Below, in pieces: positions 36,404 through 58,590 of a stretch of DNA of 64,000 nucleotides; within the stretch, counting starts at the first letter, position 1, and every line of letters begins with the position of its first letter. Under the pieces are notes generated by a model. The model was not told the origin of the DNA, did no database searches, and was given only the letters and a program-made list of their open reading frames with translations. Source of the DNA: Membranipora membranacea (taxonomy: Eukaryota > Bryozoa > Gymnolaemata > Cheilostomatida > Membraniporidae); NCBI GenBank assembly GCA_914767715.1, contig OU612065.1, forward strand, positions 28,022,001-28,086,000, in the 5' to 3' direction. Position numbers and translations under genes: made by a program.

Positions 36404-39400
36404 CTATTTTTCGACCATGCCTCTGACTTGTCCTTCTTTTCGTAGCTGTAAAGACAATTAAGCATGGTACATAGTCAGTACATAATCAGTACATAATCAA
36501 GCTCAAATGAAATCAGTATAAGAGATAATGCAGCATCATCATATATCAAACCAAGGAGTTAAAGACTTCTTGATCAAACACACATAAGATTCATACCACT
36601 GTAAAAATCCATCTTGTTGAACATTTCTACATACCTTAACACTGCCCATAGCTTACAAGGATTTCAACCTTAAATACTCCGGAAGGACCACAGCAATATA
36701 TAGTCTGGCAGCTAGTTCAGCAGTAATTATGCAATATTTTCACACTTAGAAAATTCAGAGCACTATTGGGTAAACATTATGCCTAGTGTTAGAAATTGTC
36801 CTCCCTTCTCATCTATGAGCTATGAGGCATCCATGGGGCCTAGTGCTGTGCCAACCTAATAAGCTACCACTTCAAAAGACTTTTAATTACCATTCTTTTC
36901 CATGTAAGTTAAAATAAAAAAAATATAGTTCCATTGTCAGGAGACTTTTTTACAATAGTAGATTACTTCATTTATTAATTAATACAGTTCTCTCAAGTAG
37001 ATAGGAGTGATAGTTTATTGGGCTGGTACAGCACTAGGTCCCACGGATACCTCATAGCTCAGATGAGGAGGGAGGACAATATCTAACACTATACATAATT
37101 TCTACCCAGAAGTGCTCTGAATTTTCTAAGTGTGAAGATATTGCGTAACTACTGCAAAACTAGCTGCCAGACTATATATTGCTGTGGTCCTTCTGGAGTT
37201 TTTAAACTACTTCTACAAACCTGGTCCAATTCTCTTTTTGTTTCATCTTCAATTTTTCTGATGTCATCCATAGTCATGCCATGCCATTTGTCTAGAGTGC
37301 AAAACACTTGTCTGCCGAAGCTTGTGAACAACCTTCTTTCTGCCTATAATATAAAACTCGGTTGGTTACTAATAGTATAATATTAGAACAGTATCAATGT
37401 GAGGACAACTCTTAAATGAAGTCGACTCATTAACCGCATGCCAACAGCAGGGAGTTTGGGACAACTCCCCTAATCAGAAAACAATGCTTCCTTTCTCCCT
37501 CCTTTACTTTATCTGCTCAATAGCTGACTTCAGATGTATCAATATATATATAAATACTATATTATTGTAGCATAATACATTAGTCGAAATCCCACATCTA
37601 TCTCCCTTTCAAGACACGCTAAAAGTTATATGACAAACATGGGAATACAGAAGAAAGTTATGAGTGCTAGTCGGTTATTAGATCCAAATAGTAACTTGGT
37701 TTTATCACAACACCGATACTTTTATATCAGTACTGATGGTCAGCGAGCATACCTTCATTATTCTACTTTCCACAGCAGTTTGCAAACCGAACCATTTGAA
37801 TTCGCATTTCACTAGCTTGTAGCAGCACATAATTGGCTGCGTATCTTTGCGCCATGTTCCTCCGAGTGGACCCCGGCCTGTTTTTTCAGAGTGAAATTTT
37901 GTAGGATCCTCCTCAATTTTGTAGTCGCTAGCTGCTACAGGGTCATTAGCTATGTCTATAATGATCACTTCCCTCTGTGCTAATTCAGCTGGTGACAAAC
38001 AGTGAGCCTACAGTGATATGATATATTGATGCATATTGAGTCATTCATCTCTTGATGGGCTATATACTTGGTATCGCTGTAATCTCTTCATCAAAATTCA
38101 ATCATATTTTATTGTTCGTAAAAGGACACATTTCAATATCTAGCCTATGGAGTTGAATGAAAGAGATCCACTTACATTTTCGGTTTCACCGTTGTCTGCT
38201 AAATGTAAACTTTCTATTCTTAATACAAAGTTATCCGCCATGTATGGATTCTAAAAATGAGCACAATAATGGTATCACGGTTCACATGGCAACTTTTCAA
38301 AATAAAAAAATTGCCACAAGATCATGCAGAGGCACTCAACATAACCCATCATCATCCGCAACCAAGCATCACATACTCCCGTTTTGATGTGTTATTGCCA
38401 TAAACATAAATAATTATCTATATGCTTATGTTTATTTTTTTGTTTAAATGGTTGTCACAATCACAAGAAACCAATTCATTGATAAGGCTGTGACGTGAGC
38501 TACAGAGTTAAACACTTACGGTTATCACAGTGCGGCAGTATGGGTACGCATTATGGGCCTCCTCGAAAACTTCCAATGCACCAGACGGTGCAAGAGCACG
38601 TATCATTCTTGGGACCTTGCTGTAATATATTTGTTTAGGTTGTGTTACCAGCAAGTATGAAACAGCTGCAAGATATTAAAGAAACAGTTGCGTCAGAATC
38701 ACCAACGCACCAAACTCGTTAGAAGAACATCATAACCTAAGGGGCTCCTGATAACCGCTCCGAAATATTATGTGTTCACAGTTGAGTTCCAATTGGGCTA
38801 GATGATCATTATAATAGATATTGGGAGGACTGGTGGCAGCAGAAATCTTTGAAGTTTCAGTTCATCCACAGCCCATGGAAACAGATGCGGTTTTCTAGGG
38901 CGAGCTAAGAGGTGACAACTCAGTTTGAGCCCAAAATTTACATGGAGACAGTGAATGAGTTCAAAAACAACTCTATAATTGCCTATTACTGCCTTCAAGC
39001 TGTAGGCAATACCTAGACAGGACAAGAATATGGAGCATCAGTACTGGCATTGAGGCATTTAATAGTGAGTAACGTTACAGCATTGTATTGTTTAGTAGCA
39101 TTGGTCAGTAGCAATCGCTTTTTATCAGTAACTCAATTTCAACCAAATTTTGAGTTTAAAAATTACAATAGCAGCTTGTTACAAACAGTTAAATATTCAA
39201 TTCTTTTTTAAAAGAAAAAGAAAAAAACAACATCAAATTGATGAGAAGACCCTGCTGAACGTAAAACCATTTGAAACTGAGAATCCGATCAAAATTGATA
39301 AAGTTGTTAACAAAAAACCTGGACTGTGGCCTGAAAATCAATGAAAGCAACATTGCTATTACACATTCCAATATCGTAACGTCACCCACAATTAGGAATC

Positions 39401-40750
39401 TCACTTAAAGGGCAACCAAGGCTTCAAACAACTTCTCATTGATGGCCATTGATAATTAGCAGACTGCACCTTCTGCATGGGGAAAAAGACAAAATATAAT
39501 TCGGATGATTATTCAGCCAGAATTCTTGTGAAACATTTCTTCCATCAGGGTACTCAAACTCAGCTAAAAGAGAATACCACATAGCAGTTTCCTGTTCCTG
39601 TTATTATTTAGCCTGTGCTCTATAATTATAACAGCAAAGTCTTGGAACCTCCCCTAAACTGAAGTGTTACCCAGCTTAGAGTCAGTAACTACTTTGAGTT
39701 TTGCATCGCGTAATACACAAAGCTGATGCTGCCCAGCACATTATTTGCTACCCATTAATGCATTGCTGCGAAACCTTGGTTGCCCTTTAAGCTGTTTATA
39801 GTGTCCTGTATTTTTATTATTAAAGGGCAAGCAGGTTTTCGCAGCAATGTATAAATGGCTCGTAAAGAATGTGCTCTGCAGCATCAGCTTTGTGCGTGAT
39901 GCGGTGCAAAATTCGTTGCTGACTCTAAGCTGAGTAACGCTTCAGTTTAGAGGAAGTTACAAGACATTGCTGTAATAATGATAGAGCACAGACTAAATAT
40001 AACAAGAACAGGAAACTGCTCAGTGTGGTTCTACTTTAGCTGAGTTTGAGCACCTGATGGATGAGTTGTTTTACAAGAATTCTCACTGAATAATCATCCG
40101 ATTTAGATTTAATATTTCTCCCTATGCATAAGGTGCAATCTGCAATAAATCAATGAAACCCTGGTGGCAATACCTATTTTTTGAACTTGGCTTATAGGTT
40201 ATTATTAGGTTATTTTCTGACGCATATTTCCTTTCCTTTCTTGATTTGTATCTTAGTATAGTGACTGCAGGCAAATAAAAACATGATTGGCTTTTTGTAG
40301 CAACTGTTAAGTTTTTTGTTTTAATAATCAGTTATACCTTTGCATATGAAATATCTTAGAAGTGTGTTGTCCCTCTGCATATCCACCTTGAAATAAAGGT
40401 TCCGCACTGAAGGGCTCATTTGTGACGATCTCGATACCTTCTCCACCCCCGGTCTCATTCTTACTTCGCTCAGCTGTCTGGTAGAGCTGACCAATCTGGT
40501 ACTAATGGATATCAAGCGAAAAAAGAGCATCACTTCTGTTGACAAAGATTTTACTGTTTGAGGTAATCACGATTCTGCAAACAGTCTTCTTCCAATAAGT
40601 TTTCATCTTAGCTGCATATTTTACTCAATGCAATCAATGAGTTAGCTCTCAAAGATACACTACTATTTCTCTAATAGGCCTACTTATCAAAGTTTTTTGG
40701 TAGATTAGTTATAGCTCACCTCTTCCACTGTGACTGGCAGGATAACTCGA
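36404..40750 (-). CDS. PITPNB: Class I phosphatidylinositol transfer protein (PITPNA/PITPNB type), lacking first exon
   Basis: Seven phase-consistent minus exons: 40750-40720, 40501-40338, 38619-38520, 38250-38176, 38007-37753, 37343-37221 and 36445-36404 (stop TAG). They give about 263 residues of the usual ~270. The protein carries PtdIns and PtdCho between membranes and supports phosphoinositide signalling. Landmarks in order: [141 protein letters not shown], and tail [21 protein letters not shown] is the class I signature. The first coding exon (expected M...KEY, ending in phase 2) was not found and should lie above 40750. The symbol is a type label only, as one gene probably represents both vertebrate paralogues. 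Confidence 0.92.
36665..37212. repeat. Foldback element filling the last PITP intron
   Basis: Arms of ~190 bp (about 36668-36855 and 37024-37212) are inverted copies of each other: CTCCGGAAGGACCACAGCAA on one side matches TTGCTGTGGTCCTTCTGGAG on the other. The element ends 8 bp from the donor of the penultimate exon. Confidence 0.85.
39409..40180. repeat. ~770-bp palindromic element in a PITP intron
   Basis: Two inverted ~370-bp copies lie nearly back to back (about 39416-39791 and 39822-40180). The left copy itself has inverted ends TTAAAGGGCAACCAAGG and CCTTGGTTGCCCTTTAA. Matching landmarks include TAGCAGTTTCCTGTTCCTGT versus ACAAGAACAGGAAACTGCTC. No coding sequence. Confidence 0.85.
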
Positions 40751-41269
40751 CTAAAATGATCAAAATATACCCAATTAATAATCAGATCAATCACTCACAT
40801 ACTTATATACCATGTCATAGTGACTGGATGTGTGATAATATTGTATTGGGAGTATTATATTAGGAAATTGTGAAATTGCAAAGATGGGTGGATATTTTGG
40901 TGAGCGACCTCTTCCAAAGCAAATTATCACTGATCCACTCAGACTGGGTATGCTGCATGAGTTGATTGATTACTTTACATACGCATCATCATCATCACCA
41001 TCTAGCAGCAAGTTGCGACTCAGATTTTTTGATTTGCTGTCAATTTCATTGTTCAATCTAGCGGAAAGGATCTTTTTATTCTTAATGTTTAATTAAAATC
41101 ACTCAACGTATCCAGTATCCACTACCAAAACCAAGATAACTAAATTTGTGGGTGAAAATGGGTTCCACTCGAAGCAAAGCATGAGCAGAAAATCAAACTA
41201 TTCTGGCACTGGGAATGATCTGGCTCATTGCAAAGACATAACAAAGTTGTTACCAGTATATGTACTTAC

Positions 41270-41357
41270 AACTCTTTGATGATCATATTTTTCACCTTTG
41301 AATAGCTTGCTCAGTAGTTGAAAACTAGTTTTAATTGCACTATCTGTCTTTTCTTCT
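41270..41357 (-). CDS. Candidate isolated exon, unknown protein
   Basis: An 88-nt minus block between a pyrimidine-rich acceptor (TTTTCTTTTAG) and a consensus donor (GTAAGT) reads EEKTDSAIKTSFQLLSKLFK then GEKYDHQRV with no stop. I do not recognise the family. It enters at phase 2 and leaves at phase 0, so it does not join the PITP exon at 40750. It may be an exon of another gene, an alternative PITP 5' exon, or chance. Confidence 0.3.
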
Positions 41358-41725
41358 CTAAAAGAAAAAAATGTTCATTATGAGTTATTACACAAGAGTT
41401 TATAAATGGAGTGGCTCATGAGTAGTCTTCCAACTTATCACAATCTCAATATTTGGACTTCATGAGAGAAATGGCATCATCAGCAATGTATGAGGGATAT
41501 GTCTTGTTTTGTGACCCACCCTTAGGACAAAAATAATAACAAATATCCAACATCTGTATATATTGATGTGAGCCGTTTGCTTTTATCGGTGCACAACTAA
41601 CATAATAAAGTAATGTAAATTTAAAATCCCTGCATGCATATCCGATCAGAGCAGTCAGGTTGTTTTCTATATTACAGGGCTAAGAGTGGGCCTAAGACTT
41701 ATGGCTTTATGGCGATTAACAATAA

Positions 41726-41990
41726 CAGGACCGCAGTTTAGGAGAAATCATAGGGGAGGCGCAAAAACTTTGAGGGTGAAAATGGCCCCAGGTTGGATAT
41801 CGTAATCCTCCCTGTCGAGTCATGTGTCAATCCCCAGCCTTTAAAGCGTTTTAATGTTGTAAATAGCAAATGGAAGTCCCAAATGAGCAGATTCCGACAT
41901 GGAATATTCAATTATAGTGTTTTTAGGCCACTCTATTGAGCATTCTAGGGGAGGCAGAGCGTCCCTGCCTCCCCTAGAACTACGGGCCTG
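41726..41990. mobile_element. hAT-like MITE, copy 2
   Basis: Homologous over its whole length to 29220-29475. Ends CAGGACCGCAGTTTAGG / CAGGCCCGTAGTTCTAGG. No clear target duplication. Confidence 0.8.
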
Positions 41991-42334
41991 AAGCAAATTG
42001 ATCACTAACGTGAACCTGTGAAAATGAATGGGATGACTTGTAGATTATTTTGTGCCACAGAGCTTGATAACATCACCAGGTTTACATGATAACTTTGGCC
42101 CATCAATCGAAATGAGCTGAGCATAAGTTACATTCCATTTGGGTTATAATGGCTGGGTGAAATAAGATACGATTTAATAACTGTTTGTGTTGGTGATGTT
42201 GAGATAAGAATGCAGACATATTTATCGAAGATTAACTCAACCAATAAGATTCACAGCCAATAAGAAATCAGTATGAATGGTACAAATAAACATGAGGGGA
42301 ATGGTGACATCATCATCACTCTTCATCAACCGAG

Positions 42335-42630
42335 TAGTGATGGCAGTCTCGGTCTCATGAGACTTGTCCCCTCGAGACACTGTCTCGTCTTGTTGAGACA
42401 GACACTCTTGATAAATATCGAGACTTGTTCATCATAAAAACTGTTTTGTCACAGTTTTTCCCATGGTTTTCAGGTTCTTGAAACAAAAAATCAAAAAACC
42501 GTGGCCGGTGGTAACAAAGTGGCAGTTTTCAATTTTAACGGCATCGATTTATGTCTCGGTCTCGTCTTGAATTTTTTTGCTGTCTCGGTCTGGTCCTGTC
42601 TCACCAAATTCTGACAATTTGCCATCACTA
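42335..42630. mobile_element. 296-bp MITE with TIR TAGTGATGGCA
   Basis: The 11-bp perfect inverted ends include TA at the outer edge, as in TA-targeting elements. The interior repeats GTCTCGGTCTCGTCT-like words. Confidence 0.65.
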
Positions 42631-43549
42631 CAACTGAGACATGTTTTTGAGGCTGCAGCTAGACATGGCTGTATTTGTGAAGCTGTCAAAGGGCCCCTTT
42701 TAGATCAAATGTGATGAAAATTTGTACTGGACCACATGGTGTCAATGTTTAGTCTTCTGTTGTGACCCGACTTGGGCACCTTGATTTACTTAAATTAATT
42801 ATTATATTTGAGAGACTGCCTGGTAGCCGTCATCACTCAGCCAAACTTCAAGACAGTTTTTTATATGTGCCAGAACCATCAAGAGGTATGAGACATTTTT
42901 TTCTGAATGGTTCCAACAGATTTATTTTTTCATGTTATTTTATAGAGACTCAGGACCTACTGTTAAATATGATGTACAATGCATCCACAAAAAAGGCTCA
43001 CTAAATAATTCCGTAAATCCATATTGTATATTGTAAAAGACTTTTACTTTACAGGTTCACCATCACTGGATCGGCTAAGCATCAGATGAGAATGGTAAGT
43101 AATACTTTGTTTTCTTTTTATTTCACCGTACACAAAACACACAACACTAAAAGGGACACTGAGCATCAAAAGGTGGCCTCATGAATATCTGCATCATTAG
43201 TGACGCAACAACATCTCACTACGGTAGAAAAGTTGATGATGTATAGCACATGGGAGTAAACCTGATTTAGCGTTGAAGGTCCCCTAATTTATCTAAACGC
43301 TAATTTATTTTTGTCAGTTATCTTATTGGCTGGTCATCAATGTTTACCCGTCTATTTATATGTTAATGAGAAAAAAAACATCTAAATTGTAGCCAAATGA
43401 CAGTATTCACATTATTTAAGGTCCCCTAATGTGTAATTCATTTTATTGTTGTTCTTACACTTCGATAAAGATATATGTACTCATCTATTAGACCAGTTTA
43501 TGTGGTCAGATAATAATTGGCCAGATAAAACTCTGCTAAGCTGTCGATT
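42631..43549. other. Non-coding stretch, nothing recognised
   Basis: No exon with paired splice sites or known family was found. Confidence 0.35.
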
Positions 43550-44350
43550 AGGGCTGGAATCGGTAACTTCAGAACTGGGCTTCGGCTATCAAGCAGGTCT
43601 GGGTCAGGTTTTCCTCGACACTATGGATGGATCAGATAGGCATCCGGTTGCATAAAACGCATCGGGACACAAAATTGACAGAAGCGGATGGGTTCAGAGG
43701 AGAATAGGTTAAAGACACTCATGATCGTAGCAACACACCCATCTGGGTGGAGTGATTGCAGCAAATATACTGTTATAAGCCCATCTGGATTGGTTTGCTG
43801 CAGGAAATACTACTGTTTCGAGCCAATCCGGATGGGTATTTGGCAATAAAGATTGCTAAATGGCCATACACATCTGGATGGGTTCGCAACAGTCTCACTT
43901 CAAGATTGACACCAGGTGAAATGGATGGACAGTTAGCACTGCCGGACAGGTATTTTTCTTAAACGGATGGCCCTTTTACAGGGATCTTTGGCGGATGGCC
44001 ATTTGGTACCAGCGAGACACATTTTAAGTGCAACATCTACACCCCATCCTCCCATGTTACGAACCCATCTGCCTACTGTCAAATTCGGATTGTGTCCGGA
44101 TGCCCTTTTGGCAACCAGATGCCGAATTTGCATCCAGCGATTGTCCGAGTGCCAACCCGATGCCTATTTGGCAACAACTGGATGCCTTGCGGGAATCCGG
44201 CGGTTGCGGCCAAAGAGGCATCTGGATGCCGTTTTTACCCCAAATATTTGGCATCCGGCAGTTGACCAAGGGCCAACAGGGTGCCTTCTGTGGCATCTGG
44301 TGGTTGCCAAATAGGTTCTGGGATGGGCTCTTTGCGCAGCAGCAACAGCA
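43550..44350. repeat. Degenerate GGATGCC / TTTGGCAA repeat block
   Basis: More than a dozen imperfect copies of GGATG(G/C)CC...TTTTGGCAAC in both orientations. A related block lies at 47330-47520. The apparent open frames across it come from the repeat, not from a gene. Confidence 0.6.
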
Positions 44351-44711
44351 AGGACTGGAGAAAGGGTCATAGTATTTAGTATAGGTTGTATTATTATTAT
44401 TGTTTACATCACATGTTGGTCATGTGATCGCACTCTTATCTGGAGGACACAAATGGATTGCTGCTCTTTGGTTTTGGAGTTAGTTGGTGAATCACCATGA
44501 GGAGCCTGAAGCAGACAAATTAAGAAACTTATACATAGATAGCTAAATGAGTACTCATTAGGTTACTTAGGCTGGCCAGCTATAAAGAACCACAAGACAT
44601 ACACTCACCAGGTAACTATACTTTAAAACAGTATATATATGTAAATAATAGAATAATCAAGGAGTAATACCCTTCTGGCCTTCAGTTCACCCTTGACTAT
44701 CTGTATTTAAA

Positions 44712-44728
44712 CAAGGAGTAACTCCTTG
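44712..44728. repeat. Palindrome CAAGGAGTAACTCCTTG
   Basis: A perfect 17-bp palindrome of the AAGGAGTWACTCCTT set. Confidence 0.8.
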
Positions 44729-44914
44729 ATTTAAAAATAGAAAAGAATATCTCACAAAGGCCTTTGTTAGTGGGTTAGAAGAAAGCCAATGTCAGGTCAC
44801 CTGAAAGTACCTATATTGAGAAACCTCCAATATATTCACTTTTATAATCAGGAAAATACCATCATTCAGTGGGAGTTAGAGCCCAGAATCGTACTATTGA
44901 ATTCAGTGAGTTAG

Positions 44915-45515
44915 AGGAATGCGTATTGTAACCACCCGGCTTGTTGGTGAATAGGCCTGGGTTAATTTAGGAAACAAAATACAGATTTTAGCCATGCCAG
45001 CCATGTGTATGTATGTCACACCAGCAAGCCCACTGTCATTGAACCACAATATTTAGCCGCCCAGGCAATCTAATGGTCAAGAAATGTGCACACTATATGT
45101 TTCATGCTAATGCCCTCCCACCACACTGCACAGACCTGACCCAAGCCCACAGCTGTCCTACTAACTTCTTCAAAACAAAACAGTATGATACATTTCTGCC
45201 TGCCATAATAATATGAAATTGCATCGACTGGTGAAGAAGAATTCTGATTGGCTAATTATTTGTCAGATCGTTTCTTATTTGATGATAATTTAAGATAGTT
45301 CTGTAACGAGTCAACCAATCTTGACATTGACATTGTCAATACATTGAGCTCAACAATTTTATATGTCTCTTCTAAGGTTTGAGTTTGCTAATAAAAATAA
45401 GATATATTGGTCGCTGCTAGCTTGCTACAACTGAGTTACGTATGTTCACTCATTAGCCACCTGCCTATAGAATTGGGAAACAACAAACAATGCCCTTACT
45501 TATTATAACCGTGTG
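44915..45515. mobile_element. 648-bp-family MITE, copy 2 (inverted)
   Basis: Reverse-complement homologue of 30245-30892. The end GCGTATTGTAACC is a decayed TIR. It abuts the repeat at 45513-45800. Confidence 0.75.
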
Positions 45516-45800
45516 ATACGTGGTTGAAAGCAACCGCAAGGTGGTTCAACTTAGCCCAGCTAAGATTTATATCAGTATGCTAGAAGATTTAGATGTAAAT
45601 AATAATTACCAGAGAGATAGATAGATGTCGAGTGTGTCTGTCAGTATGTCCAGGTGAGAGTAGTATGAATGGAATGGATACCAATGGTGTGTGTGTGATA
45701 AGAGTGTAACCTTGTTAGGTCAGATAAATGAGCTAGTGAATTGTAATGGCCAGTTGACCATCTGTATGAGCTCAATATATGAGTACCATGAAAGGCAAGT
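45513..45800 (+). repeat. Second copy of the element inserted in LINE copy 1
   Basis: Starts GTGATACGTGGTTGAAAGCA and follows the reverse complement of 3670-3958 for about 280 bp, with small deletions. Confidence 0.75.
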
Positions 45801-47329
45801 GACTGTGAGTAACCTAGTTTAGGTCAGTTTGTTGAGCAAGTTAGTTGTAATGGCCAGTTGACCCACAGACAGCAGTTCACTGACAGTTGATTTGATGAGT
45901 TGCAGCCTTGTGTGTGTGTGTGGTTTGTGTTTGTTGTGGTGAAGATGGGAAGCTTGCATGAACCAAGTTATCGCGGCTGTGGAGCTTCTGTACCCGCCAA
46001 TTACGTTGCTCAGATGAGTCACTTCTCTCTCATTGGTCAGAATATTAACTTTGCAAAGAAAAGACATCTAAGTCCCATGGGTGCATCCCATGTATTTTAC
46101 GTGCTGTATGTCACGAAACGAAGACATATTTTTGGCTCTTGGTCGAATCCAACACGTCGGTGTTGTAAGACGTGTGACAGGTGCTGTATGGGACTAGGAG
46201 GGGGTTGTTTCCCCCACCAACCAAACAGAGCTTGTCAAGACAGGCTACAGAATCCCTAACATAGCCCTGTAAGCCTAAAACATCAAAAGATAGTTATACC
46301 TATAAACCACAACAGGCCTAAAGCCCTGTGAAATCAAATTCATCTATCAATGCTATGCCTACAAAAGTTGTCAGACAAAGAGTGACAGGATGCGGATAAG
46401 GCCTATGAACCACAAGGTCAGTTTATGCTATCACTGTGATCAAAAAATTAATAGCAATAGCCTGTTGGTTTCAACACGGATGATGATAGCTTTTCCTATG
46501 ATCAGTAATCCAAACCAGCCAAGCCTACAGAGTCAATCTTGCCAAGACATGGCCATTTTAAACATGAAGAAGAAAAAGCGCAGCAGTATCTATCCTCTCA
46601 ATCTGCTAGCGGACAAAGTACCATTGTTGGCCGAAACAACTCACAGTCCTACCCATTAAATAATTTGAAAGTTTAGTTGGCCTGTTGATAAGCCTTTTTG
46701 CAAAAAAGACTCTTTTATTGCACTATTCAACACCATTCTTCTCCGGTACATTTGAAATTACATCTAGCATTTCAACATGGCATAAGTGGTGAACAGTGTT
46801 CGACAAGCATGTACTTCACTTAAATTAATGCTCTCAATAATGCCAACTCATCATCTCACGTATCACAAATAGTTGACGCTAATCAAAATTTACTTACCAG
46901 TCTCTTCGTCAATATCTTGTCCTCTCACACTCCGTAAGTCGCAGGTCAAGCATTCAATGTTGATATCATGATAACGCTCAACGTAGATGCCCGACCACAG
47001 ATCTACCCTGCATCAACGTTGTTATGAGGTCAACGTCGAGGCCTTGCCGGCTGGGACATGTCTTGCAGCACCATTACATTCACAGCATTATTTGGATAAT
47101 GATTGGTTATGATTCTTTGAATAGAGTGTCCCTTTTTCTCAGCCAACTGTTTGCTTACATTTAATTTTAATTGCATTATGTTAATCCTTGGGTCCATTCT
47201 ATTTTCAATAAGCCAATTTAGCAGTCCCAAATTTAAAATTGTCATTATCCGACTAATGAAATTTATGTAATGACTCATGCGGCCCCAAAATAAAAAAAAA
47301 ACAACGATGGTTTTTTATGCCTTTGGTCA
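45801..47329. other. Upstream region of MCM9, no gene recognised
   Basis: Contains half of a GACAGGCT palindrome (46227-46247) and a repeat with AACGTTGA-type words at 46900-47060. The MCM9 promoter should lie towards its right end or in the next stretch. Confidence 0.4.
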
Positions 47330-47520
47330 TCTGCCACACATCTGCATATAAAAGGGCCACCCGCTCATGGCAATTACCCATCCAGCAGTGCCAACTGGCC
47401 ATCCATTTCACCTTGTACCGACATCTAAGTTTGACCGTCATAAACCCATCCGGATCGCAATTTTTTTGACAACTGTTGCTCGCCAATTGTTCATAGGAAT
47501 GGGCTTGTCTGAACAGTTAT
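47330..47520. repeat. Second GGATGG/GGCAA-type degenerate repeat block
   Basis: Words such as GGCCATCCATTTCACC and CCCATCCGGATCG resemble, inverted, the block at 43550-44350. Confidence 0.45.
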
Positions 47521-47906
47521 GTTTTCTGTAACCACCCAATCCGTAAGTGCACAGTTTTTATATCAAAAATAAGACCGGACCATCTCATTGACCAGCCTGG
47601 AAGAATAGACCATGATAAGTCTAGGTTGATCTGCAGACTATCAGACAGAATTCCAACTTCTTCCCAATACCTGATGGACAAACCAGTATCCCTGACGGCT
47701 GTTTAGGACATTCGATTTAAGTATCAGTTAGGCCTATGCTATTTTTTAGTAGAACCTTCTATCCATTACTCATCCTACTAAGTCAACACTACAATAACAA
47801 AATCTGTGAAACATTGTTGGACTTGTAGATGCCATCGACCTCGCCATAACAATAACAGTGTTTTATCTGCAGGGGTACATACAATTCACAAAATCTGCAT
47901 GCTACT

Positions 47907-58089
<10,183 letters not shown>

Positions 58090-58310
58090 TTGGCTCCTTA
58101 TCATCATTCATATACTATGTTAGAGACTTGATTTGGTAGAGTATCCAAGAGTACCTTGTATTAATTGTGTAAGTTCTAAAAAGCTTAGAATCGGTGGAAA
58201 AATAATGATCAGTTTCAAATAACAATCCTTTCTAGGTCCTCTGATTTTATGCATAAACCAGGCTAGTAAGGTTGATTTGGACCAAGAAATAATCATGTAT
58301 GTGTTCGAAC

Positions 58311-58316
58311 AATAAA
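58311..58316 (+). terminator. Polyadenylation signal of MCM9
   Basis: AATAAA 222 bp past the MCM9 stop and 275 bp before the GATD1 stop on the other strand. Confidence 0.55.
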
Positions 58317-58590
58317 ATTCAAAACTGCTGTAAGCAGAAAATCTATGAGAACACGAGAATCTTAAATGAAATGGAGCCATAGTTTCAGGGTCACCTGGAG
58401 ATGGTTGTCTTTGTTCTACAAAATAAAAAATAACAGCAAAATAGAAATTATACTCTATCTGTGATTATCAATATCTGTGATAACAAACTGCTGCCTAGAA
58501 TTAGAAAGCCTCGATTTAAAGATGCTACTACCAATTACGTTCTTCTCACTGAATGAACCTTCAGCAACTATCTCAACTTGATTTGTAAAG

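Noticed and set aside
43967-44372. Overlapping 114-115-codon open frames on both strands
   Set aside because: Produced by the degenerate GGATGCC/TTTGGCAA repeat.
46900-47030. Minus-strand exon reading VDLWSGIYVERYHDINIEC with donor GTAAGT
   Set aside because: The stretch is built from AACGTTGA/AACGTCGA-type words typical of a repeat, and no neighbouring exon supports it.
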